A stretch of 33,914 bases of DNA from an uncultured Stomatobaculum sp. (GTDB lineage: Bacteria; Bacillota; Clostridia; Lachnospirales; Lachnospiraceae). The stretch lies in NCBI RefSeq assembly GCF_937924975.1, contig NZ_CALEYG010000017.1:1-33914 (forward strand), read 5' to 3'. Below the pieces are notes generated by a model. The model was not told the DNA's origin and ran no database searches. It saw nothing but the letters and a program-made list of their open reading frames with translations. A program made the translations under genes and the position numbers. Positions 14,373 through 22,641 of this stretch are shown here, piece by piece. The stretch's first letter is position 1. Every line of letters begins with the position of its first letter.

Positions 14373-17300
14373 CTACTTGTCCAGCTGGTCTTCAATGAGA
14401 CTCACCGAAACCAGCGCAGAGACGCCCTTCTCCTGCATCGTGATCCCGTAGAGGCGATCGGCCGCCACCATGGTGCCGCGCCGGTGCGTGATCACGATAA
14501 ACTGTGTGTTCTTTGCGAGCTTTTTTAAATACTGCGCGTAGCGATCCACATTCGAGTCGTCGAGGGCCGCCTCAATCTCATCGAGGAGCGCAAACGGCGA
14601 GGGCTTTAAGTTCTGAATCGCAAAGAGCAGCGCAATCGCCGTGAGCGCCTTCTCGCCGCCCGACAGTTGCATCATGTTCTGCAACTTCTTGCCCGGCGGC
14701 TCCGCGATAATCGCGATGCCGGCCTCGAGTAAATCGACGCCCTCTTCGAGCCTGAGTTCTCCCTTGCCGCCGCCGAAGAGCTCGCGAAACACCTGATTAA
14801 AGGCGCGCTGAATGCTGCGAAAACCCTCGGCAAAGCGCTTCCGCATACCGATATCCAGCTCTTCAATGACTTTCCGGAGCGCGTCCTCGGCGCGCTGCAA
14901 ATCCTCGCACTGCGCGCTGAGGAAGTTGTGGCGCTCCGAGACCTCCTTGTAGTCCTCGATTGCGTTCACATTGACATTGCCGAGCGCGCGCATCGCATCT
15001 TTCTTCTCGCGTATCGTGCGGCGCGTCTCCTGCATGTCGCCGAAAGACGGATCTCTGTACTGTCTCGCGCCCTCTTCGGTCAAGTTGTACTCGCTGAGAA
15101 TATAGGCGCACTGCGCATCCCGCTGCTCGGTCTCTTTGTCCCGCTGTGCATTCACGCGGAACAAGTCTTTTTCGAGCTCGGTGCGCCGCGCCGTGATTTC
15201 ATCCCGCTTCGCAAAGCGTTTTTTCTGCTCGCCGCTGTGATTGCTCTTTTCGGTCTCAAGCGCTTCCAGTTCGCCCTCCAAAGTCTTAAGCGCGGCTTCG
15301 AGACCGGTCAGTGCCTTCTCTTCTTCGGCGGCGCTTCGCTGTTTCTCGACCGCCGCCTGTCTCGCGGCCTCGCTCTCCCGCTCGAGCGCTTCGACTTCGG
15401 CAGCGTAGCGCGCAACCTCGTCGTCGACACGGCGCAGATTCTCGCGGAGATGCCGCTGCTGCTCGCCGGCGAGACTCGCCGCGACCGCGGTCTCCGACTG
15501 CTGCGTGAGCACGGCACTGTAGGCCTTCCGCTTTTCGTCGAGGAGATCCTGCAACTTCCGAATCTCTGCCTCCGCATCGCGCTGCTTCTCCTCAAGACCC
15601 TGCAAATCGCCCTGCAGGCCGCCCCGGTTCATGGCAAGTGCCTCGAGACTGCTTGTGATTTCGCGCCGCTCGGTGCCAAGCTCGCGGAGCTGCACTTCGA
15701 GTTCCTCTTTCTTTTCGCGGAGTGTCTGTCTCGAGAGCTCTGCCCGGTTTAAGCTGAGTGATACCTCATGCTCCCGCTCGCTGAGCGCCTGCAACGCTTC
15801 CGTCGCGATGCGAAGTGTCTCGCGGAGCTCTTTTAACTCCTTCTCCTCGGCCTCGTTCCGGCTTACCAACTTCTCCTGCGCCTGCCGCAACTCTTCGATT
15901 TCACGGCGGCGGCTCAGAAGATTCGAGTTGTTCCGGAAGGTACCGCCCGTCATGGAACCGCCCGGATTCAGCTGATCGCCCTCCAGCGTCACCAGGCGGT
16001 AACTCTGGCGATACTTTTTCGAGATTGCAATCGCGTGATCAATCGTGTCGACCACAATGTCCCTGCCGATTAAGTTCTCGATCACAACCCGGTAGCGCTC
16101 ATCGGTCCGCACAAGATTTGCCGCAATGCCGAGCACGCCGGGCTCTTTGAGGACCGCACCCGGGTCAAAGGGCCGCGGGTGCTGGGCGCTCTGCGGCAGG
16201 AAGGTCGCGCGGCCGTAGCGATTTTTCTTCAGAAATTCAATGAGCTGCTTTGCCGTCTCCTCGGTGTCAACGACAATGTTCTGCATTCTTCCGCCGAGTG
16301 CAATCTCAATCGCCTGCTCATAGCGCTTGTCGACCGAAATGAGATCCGCGACCACGCCGAAAATACCGCGCACACGGTCCCGGACAGCCATGACGCGCTG
16401 TACGCTCTGTCCGAAGCCCTCATAGCGCTCCATAATGTTCTGCAAAGTCTCGAGACGCGCGGCATTCGACTGGTATGCCTTCTGCGTCTCACGGAGCAGG
16501 GCGAGCAGCGCGCTCTCCGCTTTCTTACTCTCCGCAATCTTCTCGTTTCGTAGCGCCCTCTCCGATGCCGCCGCCGCTCTCTCATCCTCCAGCGCCTTTG
16601 TCTCGGTCTCGGCGCGCTGCAGCGCGCTCTCGATGCCGTCAAAATCAGTCTTCAACTGGAGCAGGCGCTGTGCGCTCTTCGAGGCACGGATATTCGCTTC
16701 CTGCATCATCGCCTCATAGCGCGCGCCGCGGGAACTCATGTCCGCGCGCTCGTTAATCAGCGAAATGACCGCATCTTTTTTAGACTGTAACTCCTCTTCG
16801 AGCGCCTTGACGGCAGCATCCGCCGCCGCTCTTTCTTGCTCTGCCGAAGCTGCGCGGGCAGTCGCCGCCTCGGCCGCCGCCGCCGCTTCCGCCTGTTGTG
16901 TACTGAGCGCGGCCCTCTCCTCTTCCCGGCGACGGCGTTCTTCCTCGCTCCGCGCCCGCCGCACGGCAATCTCTTCGACCTTCGCCTGCTCGGCCTTTGC
17001 CTGCTCGTGTAACACGGCAATGCGGCCCTCCGCGGCACCGCGCCCGGTTCTCAGTTCCTCGATTTCTCTCCGTTTTCCGGCAATCGCGCTGTCCAGTTCT
17101 TCGAGCAGTCGGTCGAGAGACTCATACTGCCGCTTCAAGGCCTCTTCTTCGCCGACCGCCCGATCCACTTCGTCCCGCAGAATAGCCGCCCGCTTCTCGA
17201 TTTCGGCGAGCACCTTCCGCGACGCGTCGCTCTGGAGGAGGAATAAGTTCAGGTCGAGCGCTTTCACCTCATCCCGGAGTTTTAAATACTTCTCTGCGGT

Positions 17301-17930
17301 CTCCGACTGCTTGCGGAGCGGTTCCACCTGTTTCGAGAGTTCCTGCAGGATATCGGAGACACGCACCAGATTGTCGTGCTCCGTCTGGAGTTTCTTCTCT
17401 GCAGCCGCCTTCCGCTTCCTAAATTTCGTGATGCCCGCCGCCTCGTCAAAGAGCTCGCGCCGCTCTTCGGGTCTGCCGGACAGAATCTTCTCGACCTGGC
17501 CCTGGCCTATGATCGAATACCCTTCCTGCCCGATACCGGTGTCCATAAAGAGCTCGTTGACATCTTTCAACCGGCAGGGGCTGCCGTTTAAACGGTATTC
17601 GCTCTCGCCCGAGCGGTACAGCCGCCTGGACACCGTGACCTCGTCGTAGTCAAGAGACAGTGCGCGGTCGGCATTGTCCAGCGTAATCGCGACATAGGCA
17701 AAGCCCTGCGGTTTCCGGTTCGCCGTGCCCGCAAAGATGACATCTTGCATATTCCCGCCGCGAAGACTCTTTGCGCTCTGTTCGCCGAGCACCCAGCGCA
17801 CCGCGTCGCCGACATTCGACTTGCCGGAGCCGTTCGGCCCCACAATTCCGGTCACGCCGTGCTGGAACGAGAAGCAGATTTTGTTTGCGAATGACTTAAA
17901 GCCCTGTACTTCTATGCTCTTTAAGTACAT
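14373..17930 (-). CDS. smc: chromosome segregation ATPase SMC
   Basis: An 1185-residue condensin subunit. N-terminal Walker A GPNGSGKSNV (31-40) in FKSFANKICFSFQHGVTGIVG; two long coiled coils at about 170-500 and 680-1000, seen as Glu/Arg/Ala heptads; hinge at about 505-675, ending near LNPGGSMTGG; C-terminal signature LSGGEKALTAIALLFA and Walker B PFALLDEIEAALDDSN. It works with ScpA and ScpB, which are not in this window. The length is normal and the frame unbroken. The start overlaps the end of rnc by 10 bases, and rnc-smc-ftsY is a classic Firmicute order. Confidence 0.97.
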   Translation of the reverse strand: MYLKSIEVQGFKSFANKICFSFQHGVTGIVGPNGSGKSNVGDAVRWVLGEQSAKSLRGGNMQDVIFAGTANRKPQGFAYVAITLDNADRALSLDYDEVTVSRRLYRSGESEYRLNGSPCRLKDVNELFMDTGIGQEGYSIIGQGQVEKILSGRPEERRELFDEAAGITKFRKRKAAAEKKLQTEHDNLVRVSDILQELSKQVEPLRKQSETAEKYLKLRDEVKALDLNLFLLQSDASRKVLAEIEKRAAILRDEVDRAVGEEEALKRQYESLDRLLEELDSAIAGKRREIEELRTGRGAAEGRIAVLHEQAKAEQAKVEEIAVRRARSEEERRRREEERAALSTQQAEAAAAAEAATARAASAEQERAAADAAVKALEEELQSKKDAVISLINERADMSSRGARYEAMMQEANIRASKSAQRLLQLKTDFDGIESALQRAETETKALEDERAAAASERALRNEKIAESKKAESALLALLRETQKAYQSNAARLETLQNIMERYEGFGQSVQRVMAVRDRVRGIFGVVADLISVDKRYEQAIEIALGGRMQNIVVDTEETAKQLIEFLKKNRYGRATFLPQSAQHPRPFDPGAVLKEPGVLGIAANLVRTDERYRVVIENLIGRDIVVDTIDHAIAISKKYRQSYRLVTLEGDQLNPGGSMTGGTFRNNSNLLSRRREIEELRQAQEKLVSRNEAEEKELKELRETLRIATEALQALSEREHEVSLSLNRAELSRQTLREKKEELEVQLRELGTERREITSSLEALAMNRGGLQGDLQGLEEKQRDAEAEIRKLQDLLDEKRKAYSAVLTQQSETAVAASLAGEQQRHLRENLRRVDDEVARYAAEVEALERESEAARQAAVEKQRSAAEEEKALTGLEAALKTLEGELEALETEKSNHSGEQKKRFAKRDEITARRTELEKDLFRVNAQRDKETEQRDAQCAYILSEYNLTEEGARQYRDPSFGDMQETRRTIREKKDAMRALGNVNVNAIEDYKEVSERHNFLSAQCEDLQRAEDALRKVIEELDIGMRKRFAEGFRSIQRAFNQVFRELFGGGKGELRLEEGVDLLEAGIAIIAEPPGKKLQNMMQLSGGEKALTAIALLFAIQNLKPSPFALLDEIEAALDDSNVDRYAQYLKKLAKNTQFIVITHRRGTMVAADRLYGITMQEKGVSALVSVSLIEDQLDK

Positions 17931-18628
17931 GTGCCGCCCTCCGCAATGCCGAGCGCAAGGAGCGCCGCATAGGCTGCCCGCTGCTCCGCTTCCTTCTTAC
18001 TGCTGCCTTCCCCCTCGGCAAGCGGCACGCCGTCCCGGAGCGCTGCGACCGTAAAGCGCTTCAGATGCTCCGGCCCCTCTTCGCCGCGCAGTTCGTACGA
18101 GAGCACGGCGTCCTTGTCCTTCTGAATCTCCTCCTGGAGTATAGTCTTTGCGTCGTAAAAATAGCGCTTGCCCTCAATGTCATTCAGGATAAAGCGGTCA
18201 ATGTAAGCGTGCGCCGGTGTGAGACCGCCGTCCAGATAGATGGCACCGATCACCGCCTCCATCGCATCGCTCACGATGCTCGGGCGCAGCCTGCCGCCGG
18301 TCATCTCCTCGCCTCTTCCGAGCAGCAGATAGGGCGGAAGCGGAATCTGCTCCGCGCAATAGGCGAGTGCCGGCTCGCAGACAAAGCTCGCGCGCAGTTT
18401 CGTGAGCTCGCCCTCGCTGAGTTTCGGTTTTTCCCGGTAAAAGAAATCGGAGCTCACGAGCTCCAGCACGGCGTCTCCCAGAAATTCCAGTCTCTCGTTG
18501 GAACCCAGATGACCGCTGTGCGCCTCATTCGCAAATGAGGTGTGTGTGAGTGCCAGGACCAACAGTGACTGGTCCCGGAACGTATAGCCAATCTTTCCCT
18601 CCAACTCCTCAATGGTCTCGGAATTCAA
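17921..18628 (-). CDS. rnc: ribonuclease III
   Basis: A 235-residue double-strand-specific endoribonuclease for rRNA processing and RNA turnover. The catalytic signature NERLEFLGDAVLEL (44-57) supplies E45, E48 and D52; D121 and E124 in SDAMEAVIGAIYLDGG complete the metal site. Residues about 160-230 form a double-stranded RNA-binding domain (SSKKEAEQRAAYAALLAL). It starts 12 bases after the acyl carrier protein gene. Confidence 0.96.
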   Translation of the reverse strand: MNSETIEELEGKIGYTFRDQSLLVLALTHTSFANEAHSGHLGSNERLEFLGDAVLELVSSDFFYREKPKLSEGELTKLRASFVCEPALAYCAEQIPLPPYLLLGRGEEMTGGRLRPSIVSDAMEAVIGAIYLDGGLTPAHAYIDRFILNDIEGKRYFYDAKTILQEEIQKDKDAVLSYELRGEEGPEHLKRFTVAALRDGVPLAEGEGSSKKEAEQRAAYAALLALGIAEGGTCT

Positions 18629-18640
18629 AGCCTTCTCCTC

Positions 18641-18880
18641 TCATCGCCCGGCAGGGAGCGCGCGAATGGCGCGCTCCGCAGACTCGACAGACTGAATCTT
18701 GTCGAGCGCTTCGGGCGGAAAATGCAGGTCAAAGAATGTTTCGAGTGCGAGCACAATGCGGTAGCGCTCCAGGGAGTCCGCGAAATAGACTTCCGTAAAG
18801 CTCGCGCCGTCATCGAGCTCTGTGAGCGGGAGTTCCAGTATCTCCGCGACAATGCGCCGAATCTCATCCCTCTCTGACAT
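18641..18880 (-). CDS. acpP: acyl carrier protein, divergent
   Basis: A 79-residue four-helix carrier. The phosphopantetheine site is kept as D35-S36-L37, but the surroundings are unusual: Phe replaces the Gly of GADSL, and helix II reads DSLERYRIVLALE instead of the acidic DSLDxVELVMALE, swapping two acidic or small contact positions for Arg/Tyr/Arg. The position between plsX and rnc is where acpP sits in many Firmicutes, so this could be the main fatty-acid carrier or a relative that replaced it. It overlaps plsX by 17 bases. Confidence 0.8.
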   Translation of the reverse strand: MSERDEIRRIVAEILELPLTELDDGASFTEVYFADSLERYRIVLALETFFDLHFPPEALDKIQSVESAERAIRALPAGR

Positions 18881-19871
18881 TCACTGCCTCCGCAATACTC
18901 TGTAATACATTCTGGCGTTCAAACGTCTCGCACTGCAGCACAGCGTTGCAGACCTCCGCCGCCTTTGCGTTGCCGTGCACCTTAACCACGAGGCCGCGGA
19001 GTCCCAGCATCGGTGCGCCGCCATAGCGAGAGGCGTCAAAGCTCTGCAGCGCCTCTTTCAGCGCCGGCTTGAGTAGCGCCGCACCGATTTTACTCCGCAG
19101 ATTCGACATGGCAGCCCGCTTGATGATGTGCTGGAAGGTAGATGCGGTTCCCTCGATGGCCTTTAGCACCATGTTTCCGGTAAAGGCCTCCGCGACGCAG
19201 ACATCCGCCTGCCCGTGCAGCACTTCGCGCGCCTCGATGCTGCCGATAAAGTTAATTCCGGGCGCCGCTTTGAGGAGCGGATACGTCTCCTTGACGAGCG
19301 CATTGCCCTTCTCTTCCTCGACTCCCACATTCAGGATTGCGACGCGGGGCTTTTCAATGCCGAGCGCCTTCTCCATGTAAAGTGAGCCCATCTCGGCAAA
19401 CTGCACGAGATGCGCCGCCTTCGCGTCCACATTCGCCCCGGAATCGAGGAGCAGCGTCACGCCGCCGTCCTCGGTCGGAATGAGGGGCGCAAACGGCGCG
19501 CGCTCCACGCCCGGCAATCTGCCGACCAGCACCTGTCCGCCGACTAGGATTGCACCGGAATTGCCGGCCGAGACAAACGCATCCGCTCTCTCCTCGCGAA
19601 TCAGCTTCATGCCGACCACGAGAGAGGAATCCTTCTTTTTTCGCACCGAAACAACCGGGACATCGCCCGTCTCAATCACTTCCGATGCCGGTACAATCTC
19701 GAGGCGCTCTGCCGGGTAGCTCTGTCCCGCGAGCTGTTGTTCCAAGACCTCCTGCTTTCCGCAAAGCAGAATTTTCACCTCGGCACTCTTATTCAGCGCC
19801 TTCAGGCACCCTTTTACAATTTCGCCGGGCGCATTGTCGCCGCCCATTGCGTCCACTGCAACTCTCACCAT
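18864..19871 (-). CDS. plsX: phosphate acyltransferase PlsX
   Basis: A 335-residue enzyme that makes acyl-phosphate from acyl-ACP and phosphate for the PlsY step of phospholipid synthesis. Family landmarks: MVRVAVDAMGGDNAPGEIVKG at the start, VSAGNSGAILVGG, LDSGANVDAKAAHLVQFAEMG and EAFTGNMVLKAIEGTA. Length is typical. It is the first gene of plsX-acpP-rnc-smc-ftsY-ilvA-clc, with AGAGGTGA before the ATG and its own promoter downstream of the rpmF terminator. Confidence 0.96.
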   Translation of the reverse strand: MVRVAVDAMGGDNAPGEIVKGCLKALNKSAEVKILLCGKQEVLEQQLAGQSYPAERLEIVPASEVIETGDVPVVSVRKKKDSSLVVGMKLIREERADAFVSAGNSGAILVGGQVLVGRLPGVERAPFAPLIPTEDGGVTLLLDSGANVDAKAAHLVQFAEMGSLYMEKALGIEKPRVAILNVGVEEEKGNALVKETYPLLKAAPGINFIGSIEAREVLHGQADVCVAEAFTGNMVLKAIEGTASTFQHIIKRAAMSNLRSKIGAALLKPALKEALQSFDASRYGGAPMLGLRGLVVKVHGNAKAAEVCNAVLQCETFERQNVLQSIAEAVNVREG

Positions 19872-19895
19872 ATGATTTCACCTCTGTGTACCTAA

Positions 19896-19924
19896 TGATA
19901 AAGCAAAGCACCCTGCCCCGCAAG
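19896..19924 (-). promoter_or_regulatory. putative plsX promoter
   Basis: Minus-strand TTGCGG (19919-19924) and TATCAT (19896-19901) are 17 bases apart, about 25 bases before plsX. The -35 box is off-consensus at two positions. It lies just past the rpmF terminator, where a new start is expected. Confidence 0.5.
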
Positions 19925-19932
19925 TTGTAAAG

Positions 19933-19964
19933 AAAACCGCCCCGGACTTTCGTCCGGAGCGGTT
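19933..19964 (-). terminator. rpmF terminator
   Basis: AACCGC-C-CCGGAC (19935-19947) pairs with GTCCGG-A-GCGGTT (19952-19964) around a TTTC loop, one mismatch in 13. On the minus strand it is followed by TTTTCTTTAC. It ends transcription about 28 bases past rpmF. Confidence 0.82.
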
Positions 19965-19991
19965 CATGCATTATTTCGCAGGAAGAAAGGC

Positions 19992-20174
19992 TCAGTCAGC
20001 GACTTTCACGATCTCCTTCTTATTGTACGTCCCGCAGTTCTTGCAGACGCGATGCGGCATCATGAGCTCGCCGCACTTCGGGCACTTGACAAGGTTCATC
20101 ACGCCCATCTTCCAGTTGGCTCTTCTCTGATCTCTGTGGCCCTTGGAAGATTTATTCTTCGGACAAATCGACAT
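19992..20174 (-). CDS. rpmF: 50S ribosomal protein bL32
   Basis: A 60-residue zinc-ribbon ribosomal protein. C31-P-K-C34 and C44-K-N-C47 form the four-cysteine zinc site, so this is the zinc-containing form. The start MSICPKNKSSKGHRDQRRAN follows the family pattern, and AGGAGGTG precedes the ATG at 20174. In many Clostridia the gene follows a DUF177 (YceD) gene; here no such gene lies between it and pta. Confidence 0.94.
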   Translation of the reverse strand: MSICPKNKSSKGHRDQRRANWKMGVMNLVKCPKCGELMMPHRVCKNCGTYNKKEIVKVAD

Positions 20175-20247
20175 CCTGAAACACCTCCTCACCTCGTAGC
20201 GTTAACGGTTGAAAACCGCAATCATCCATTTCTGGCATAACAGGTTT

Positions 20248-20276
20248 AGTGTAATATACAACATCTATCCTGTCAA
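20248..20276 (-). promoter_or_regulatory. rpmF promoter
   Basis: Minus-strand TTGACA (20271-20276) and TACACT (20248-20253) with a 17-base spacer, about 75 bases before rpmF. The -35 box is perfect. It begins directly after the end of pta, and no clear terminator separates the two. Confidence 0.72.
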
Positions 20277-20290
20277 GCTGTTTATGACAC

Positions 20291-21274
20291 TTATGCGAGC
20301 GCTGCCGTCACAATCGCCATCGAATAGACCTCGAGCGCGTTGCAGCCTCTCGAGAGGTCGTTGATCGGCGCGTTCAGACCGAGCAGGATCGGGCCGTAAG
20401 CGTCAAAACCGCCGAGTCTCTGTGCAATCTTGTAGCCGATGTTACCTGCGTTGATGTCCGGGAAAATGAAGGTGTTCGCATAGCCTGCAACCTTGCTGTC
20501 CTTTATCTTGGTGCGCGCGACGGTCGGGGAAACCGCTGCGTCGAACTGCATCTCGCCGTCGATTGCCTCGTCCGGGAACACAGCCTTTGCCTTTGCGCAG
20601 GCATTTCTCATCTTGTCGACATCCTCACCGGAGCCGGAGCCCACGGTCGAATAGCTGAGGAAAGCGACCTTCGGGTCAATGCCGAAAATCTTTGCGCAGT
20701 TCACGGTCTCGCCGCAGATTTCGACGAGCTCGTCCTCGGTCGGCTTGATGTTGATAGCGCAGTCTGCCATCGCGAGCAGCTCGTTGTCACCGGTTGCGCT
20801 CGGACGAACCAGGATAAAGCAGGAGGAGACAATCTTGTTGCCCGGCTTGGTCTTGATGATCTGGAGTGCCGGACGCACCGTGTCTGCGGTCGAGTACGTT
20901 GCGCCGCCGAGCAGGCAGTCGCCAATGCCCATCTTGATCAGCATGGTGCCGAAATAGTTTGCGCCGGAGAGAATCTTCTTGGCCTGCTCCGGGGTCACGC
21001 CCTTCGACTTTCTGATCTCGCAGAACTTCTCAACCATCTCGTCGAAGCGGTCAAAGTTCTCCGGGTCGACAATCTGTGCGCCGCGGATGTTGTAGCCCGC
21101 GTCCTCTGCCGCTGCCTCAATGGCATCCGGGTTACCGACCAGAATCGGCTTTAAGAAATTACTTGCCAGGAGGCGGGATGCCGCCTCGAGAATACGCGGA
21201 TCCGTGCCCTCTGTAAACACGATGGTCTTCGGGTTCGCCTTGAGCTTGTTAATCATAGTGCCGAATGTATACAT
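20291..21274 (-). CDS. pta: phosphate acetyltransferase
   Basis: A 327-residue enzyme converting acetyl-CoA and phosphate to acetyl-phosphate, the first half of the acetate/ATP fermentation branch. It is the short catalytic form without the N-terminal DRTGG and P-loop domains. Conserved blocks include FTEGTDPRILEAA, GGATYSTADTVRPALQIIKT, FLSYSTVGSGSG and FIFPDINAGNIGYKIAQRLGG. AAAGGAAGACC precedes the ATG. The gene follows ackA by 59 bases; the usual order is pta first. Confidence 0.96.
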   Translation of the reverse strand: MYTFGTMINKLKANPKTIVFTEGTDPRILEAASRLLASNFLKPILVGNPDAIEAAAEDAGYNIRGAQIVDPENFDRFDEMVEKFCEIRKSKGVTPEQAKKILSGANYFGTMLIKMGIGDCLLGGATYSTADTVRPALQIIKTKPGNKIVSSCFILVRPSATGDNELLAMADCAINIKPTEDELVEICGETVNCAKIFGIDPKVAFLSYSTVGSGSGEDVDKMRNACAKAKAVFPDEAIDGEMQFDAAVSPTVARTKIKDSKVAGYANTFIFPDINAGNIGYKIAQRLGGFDAYGPILLGLNAPINDLSRGCNALEVYSMAIVTAALA

Positions 21275-21333
21275 AAGGTCTTCCTTTCTCCCGTTCCGGG
21301 ATGAACCTTGCCGGGGCGCACTGCCCGTCTGTT

Positions 21334-22530
21334 TTATTTGGTCAGCTTCAGCGTATCTCTTGCGATTGCGAGCTCCTCGTTGGTCGGCAGGAGGTACACC
21401 TGCACCTTCGAGTCGTCGGTCGAAATCAGGCGCTCTTCGCCGCGGACATTGTTTCTCTCATCGTCAATCTTGACACCGAGATAGCCGAGGTAAGCGCAGA
21501 TATTCTTTCTCATGAACTTGTCGTTCTCGCCAACACCTGCCGTGAAGGCAATCGCATCGACGCCGTTCATCGCCGCGACATAAGCGCCGATGTACTTCGC
21601 GACGCGAAGGGTGTACGCCTCGAGCGCGACCTTCGCAAGGTGGTTGCCGCCGTTTGCCGCATCGTCAATATCGCGGAAGTCGGAGGAAATGCCGTTGCTT
21701 AAGCCGAGGACGCCGGACTTCTTGTTCAGGACATCGGTCATCTCTTCGACCGTGAGCTTCTCGTGCTCGCAGATAAACTGAATGATTGCGGGGTCAATGT
21801 CGCCCGAGCGGGTGCCCATGATGAGACCCTCGAGCGGGGTGAGACCCATCGAAGTGTCGACGCACTTGCCGCCGATCGAAGCCGAGACCGAAGCGCCGTT
21901 GCCGAGGTGGCACACGACGACCTTTGCGTTCTTCGGATCGAGACCGCCCTTCCGGATTACCTCACCCGCGACAAAGTTGTGGCTGGTGCCGTGGAAGCCG
22001 TAGCGGCGCACCTTGTACTTCTCGTAGTACTCGTAGGGCAGTGCGTAGAGATAAGCCTTCTCCGGCATGCTCATGCCGAAAGCCGTATCGAACACAGCGA
22101 CATTCGGCTTGCCGGGCATAGCCGCCTCGCAGGCCTCGATGCCCATGAGGTTTGCCGGATTGTGAAGGGGAGCCAGGTCAAAGCAGTCCGCGATTGCCTT
22201 CTTCACGTCCTCATTGACCAGCACAGACTCGTTGTAATATGTTCCGCCGTGAACCACGCGATGGCCGATTGCCGAAATCTCATCCGTGCTCTTGATGACA
22301 CCGTGGGAAGGATCTACCAGCGCCTGCATGACGAGCTCAATTGCCTCCTTGTGGCTCGGCATAGCTGCCTCGACCTTATACTTTTCGCCGCCCGCCGGTG
22401 TGTGGGTCAGCAGAGAGCCGTCAATGCCGATTCTCTCGCAGAGTCCCTTCGCAAGCACGCTCTCGTTCTCCATATCAATGAGCTGATACTTTAACGAAGA
22501 GCTGCCGCAGTTCATGACAAGAATTTTCAT
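21334..22530 (-). CDS. ackA: acetate kinase
   Basis: A 398-residue ASKHA-fold kinase that makes ATP and acetate from acetyl-phosphate. It begins MKILVMNCGSSSLKYQL (phosphate-binding motif); other blocks are RYGFHGTSHNFV, CHLGNGASVSAS, DTSMGLTPLEGLIMGTRSGDIDP and FTAGVGEN. Length is typical. It is the first gene of ackA-pta and diverges from tmcAL. Confidence 0.97.
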   Translation of the reverse strand: MKILVMNCGSSSLKYQLIDMENESVLAKGLCERIGIDGSLLTHTPAGGEKYKVEAAMPSHKEAIELVMQALVDPSHGVIKSTDEISAIGHRVVHGGTYYNESVLVNEDVKKAIADCFDLAPLHNPANLMGIEACEAAMPGKPNVAVFDTAFGMSMPEKAYLYALPYEYYEKYKVRRYGFHGTSHNFVAGEVIRKGGLDPKNAKVVVCHLGNGASVSASIGGKCVDTSMGLTPLEGLIMGTRSGDIDPAIIQFICEHEKLTVEEMTDVLNKKSGVLGLSNGISSDFRDIDDAANGGNHLAKVALEAYTLRVAKYIGAYVAAMNGVDAIAFTAGVGENDKFMRKNICAYLGYLGVKIDDERNNVRGEERLISTDDSKVQVYLLPTNEELAIARDTLKLTK

Positions 22531-22574
22531 TGTGTGTTTCCCCCTTCAACTTTATATTAGTCACAATCTCTGTT

Positions 22575-22604
22575 ATTATAGACCAATGAATAAACGAGTG
22601 ACAA
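22575..22604 (-). promoter_or_regulatory. ackA-pta promoter
   Basis: Minus-strand TTGTCA (22599-22604) and a perfect TATAAT (22575-22580) with an 18-base spacer, about 45 bases before ackA. It occupies the 111-base divergent region shared with tmcAL; I see no equally good plus-strand promoter, so how tmcAL is expressed is unclear. Confidence 0.7.
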
Positions 22605-22641
22605 GACGGAAGGCTGTTTTTTTCAAAATACAGGAGAGACT

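Noticed and set aside
14928..17649. Long plus-strand open frames opposite smc (274 and 303 codons)
   Set aside because: They mirror the Glu/Arg/Ala-rich coiled-coil codons of smc in a GC-rich genome; low-complexity Ser/Leu/Arg translations and no ribosome sites.
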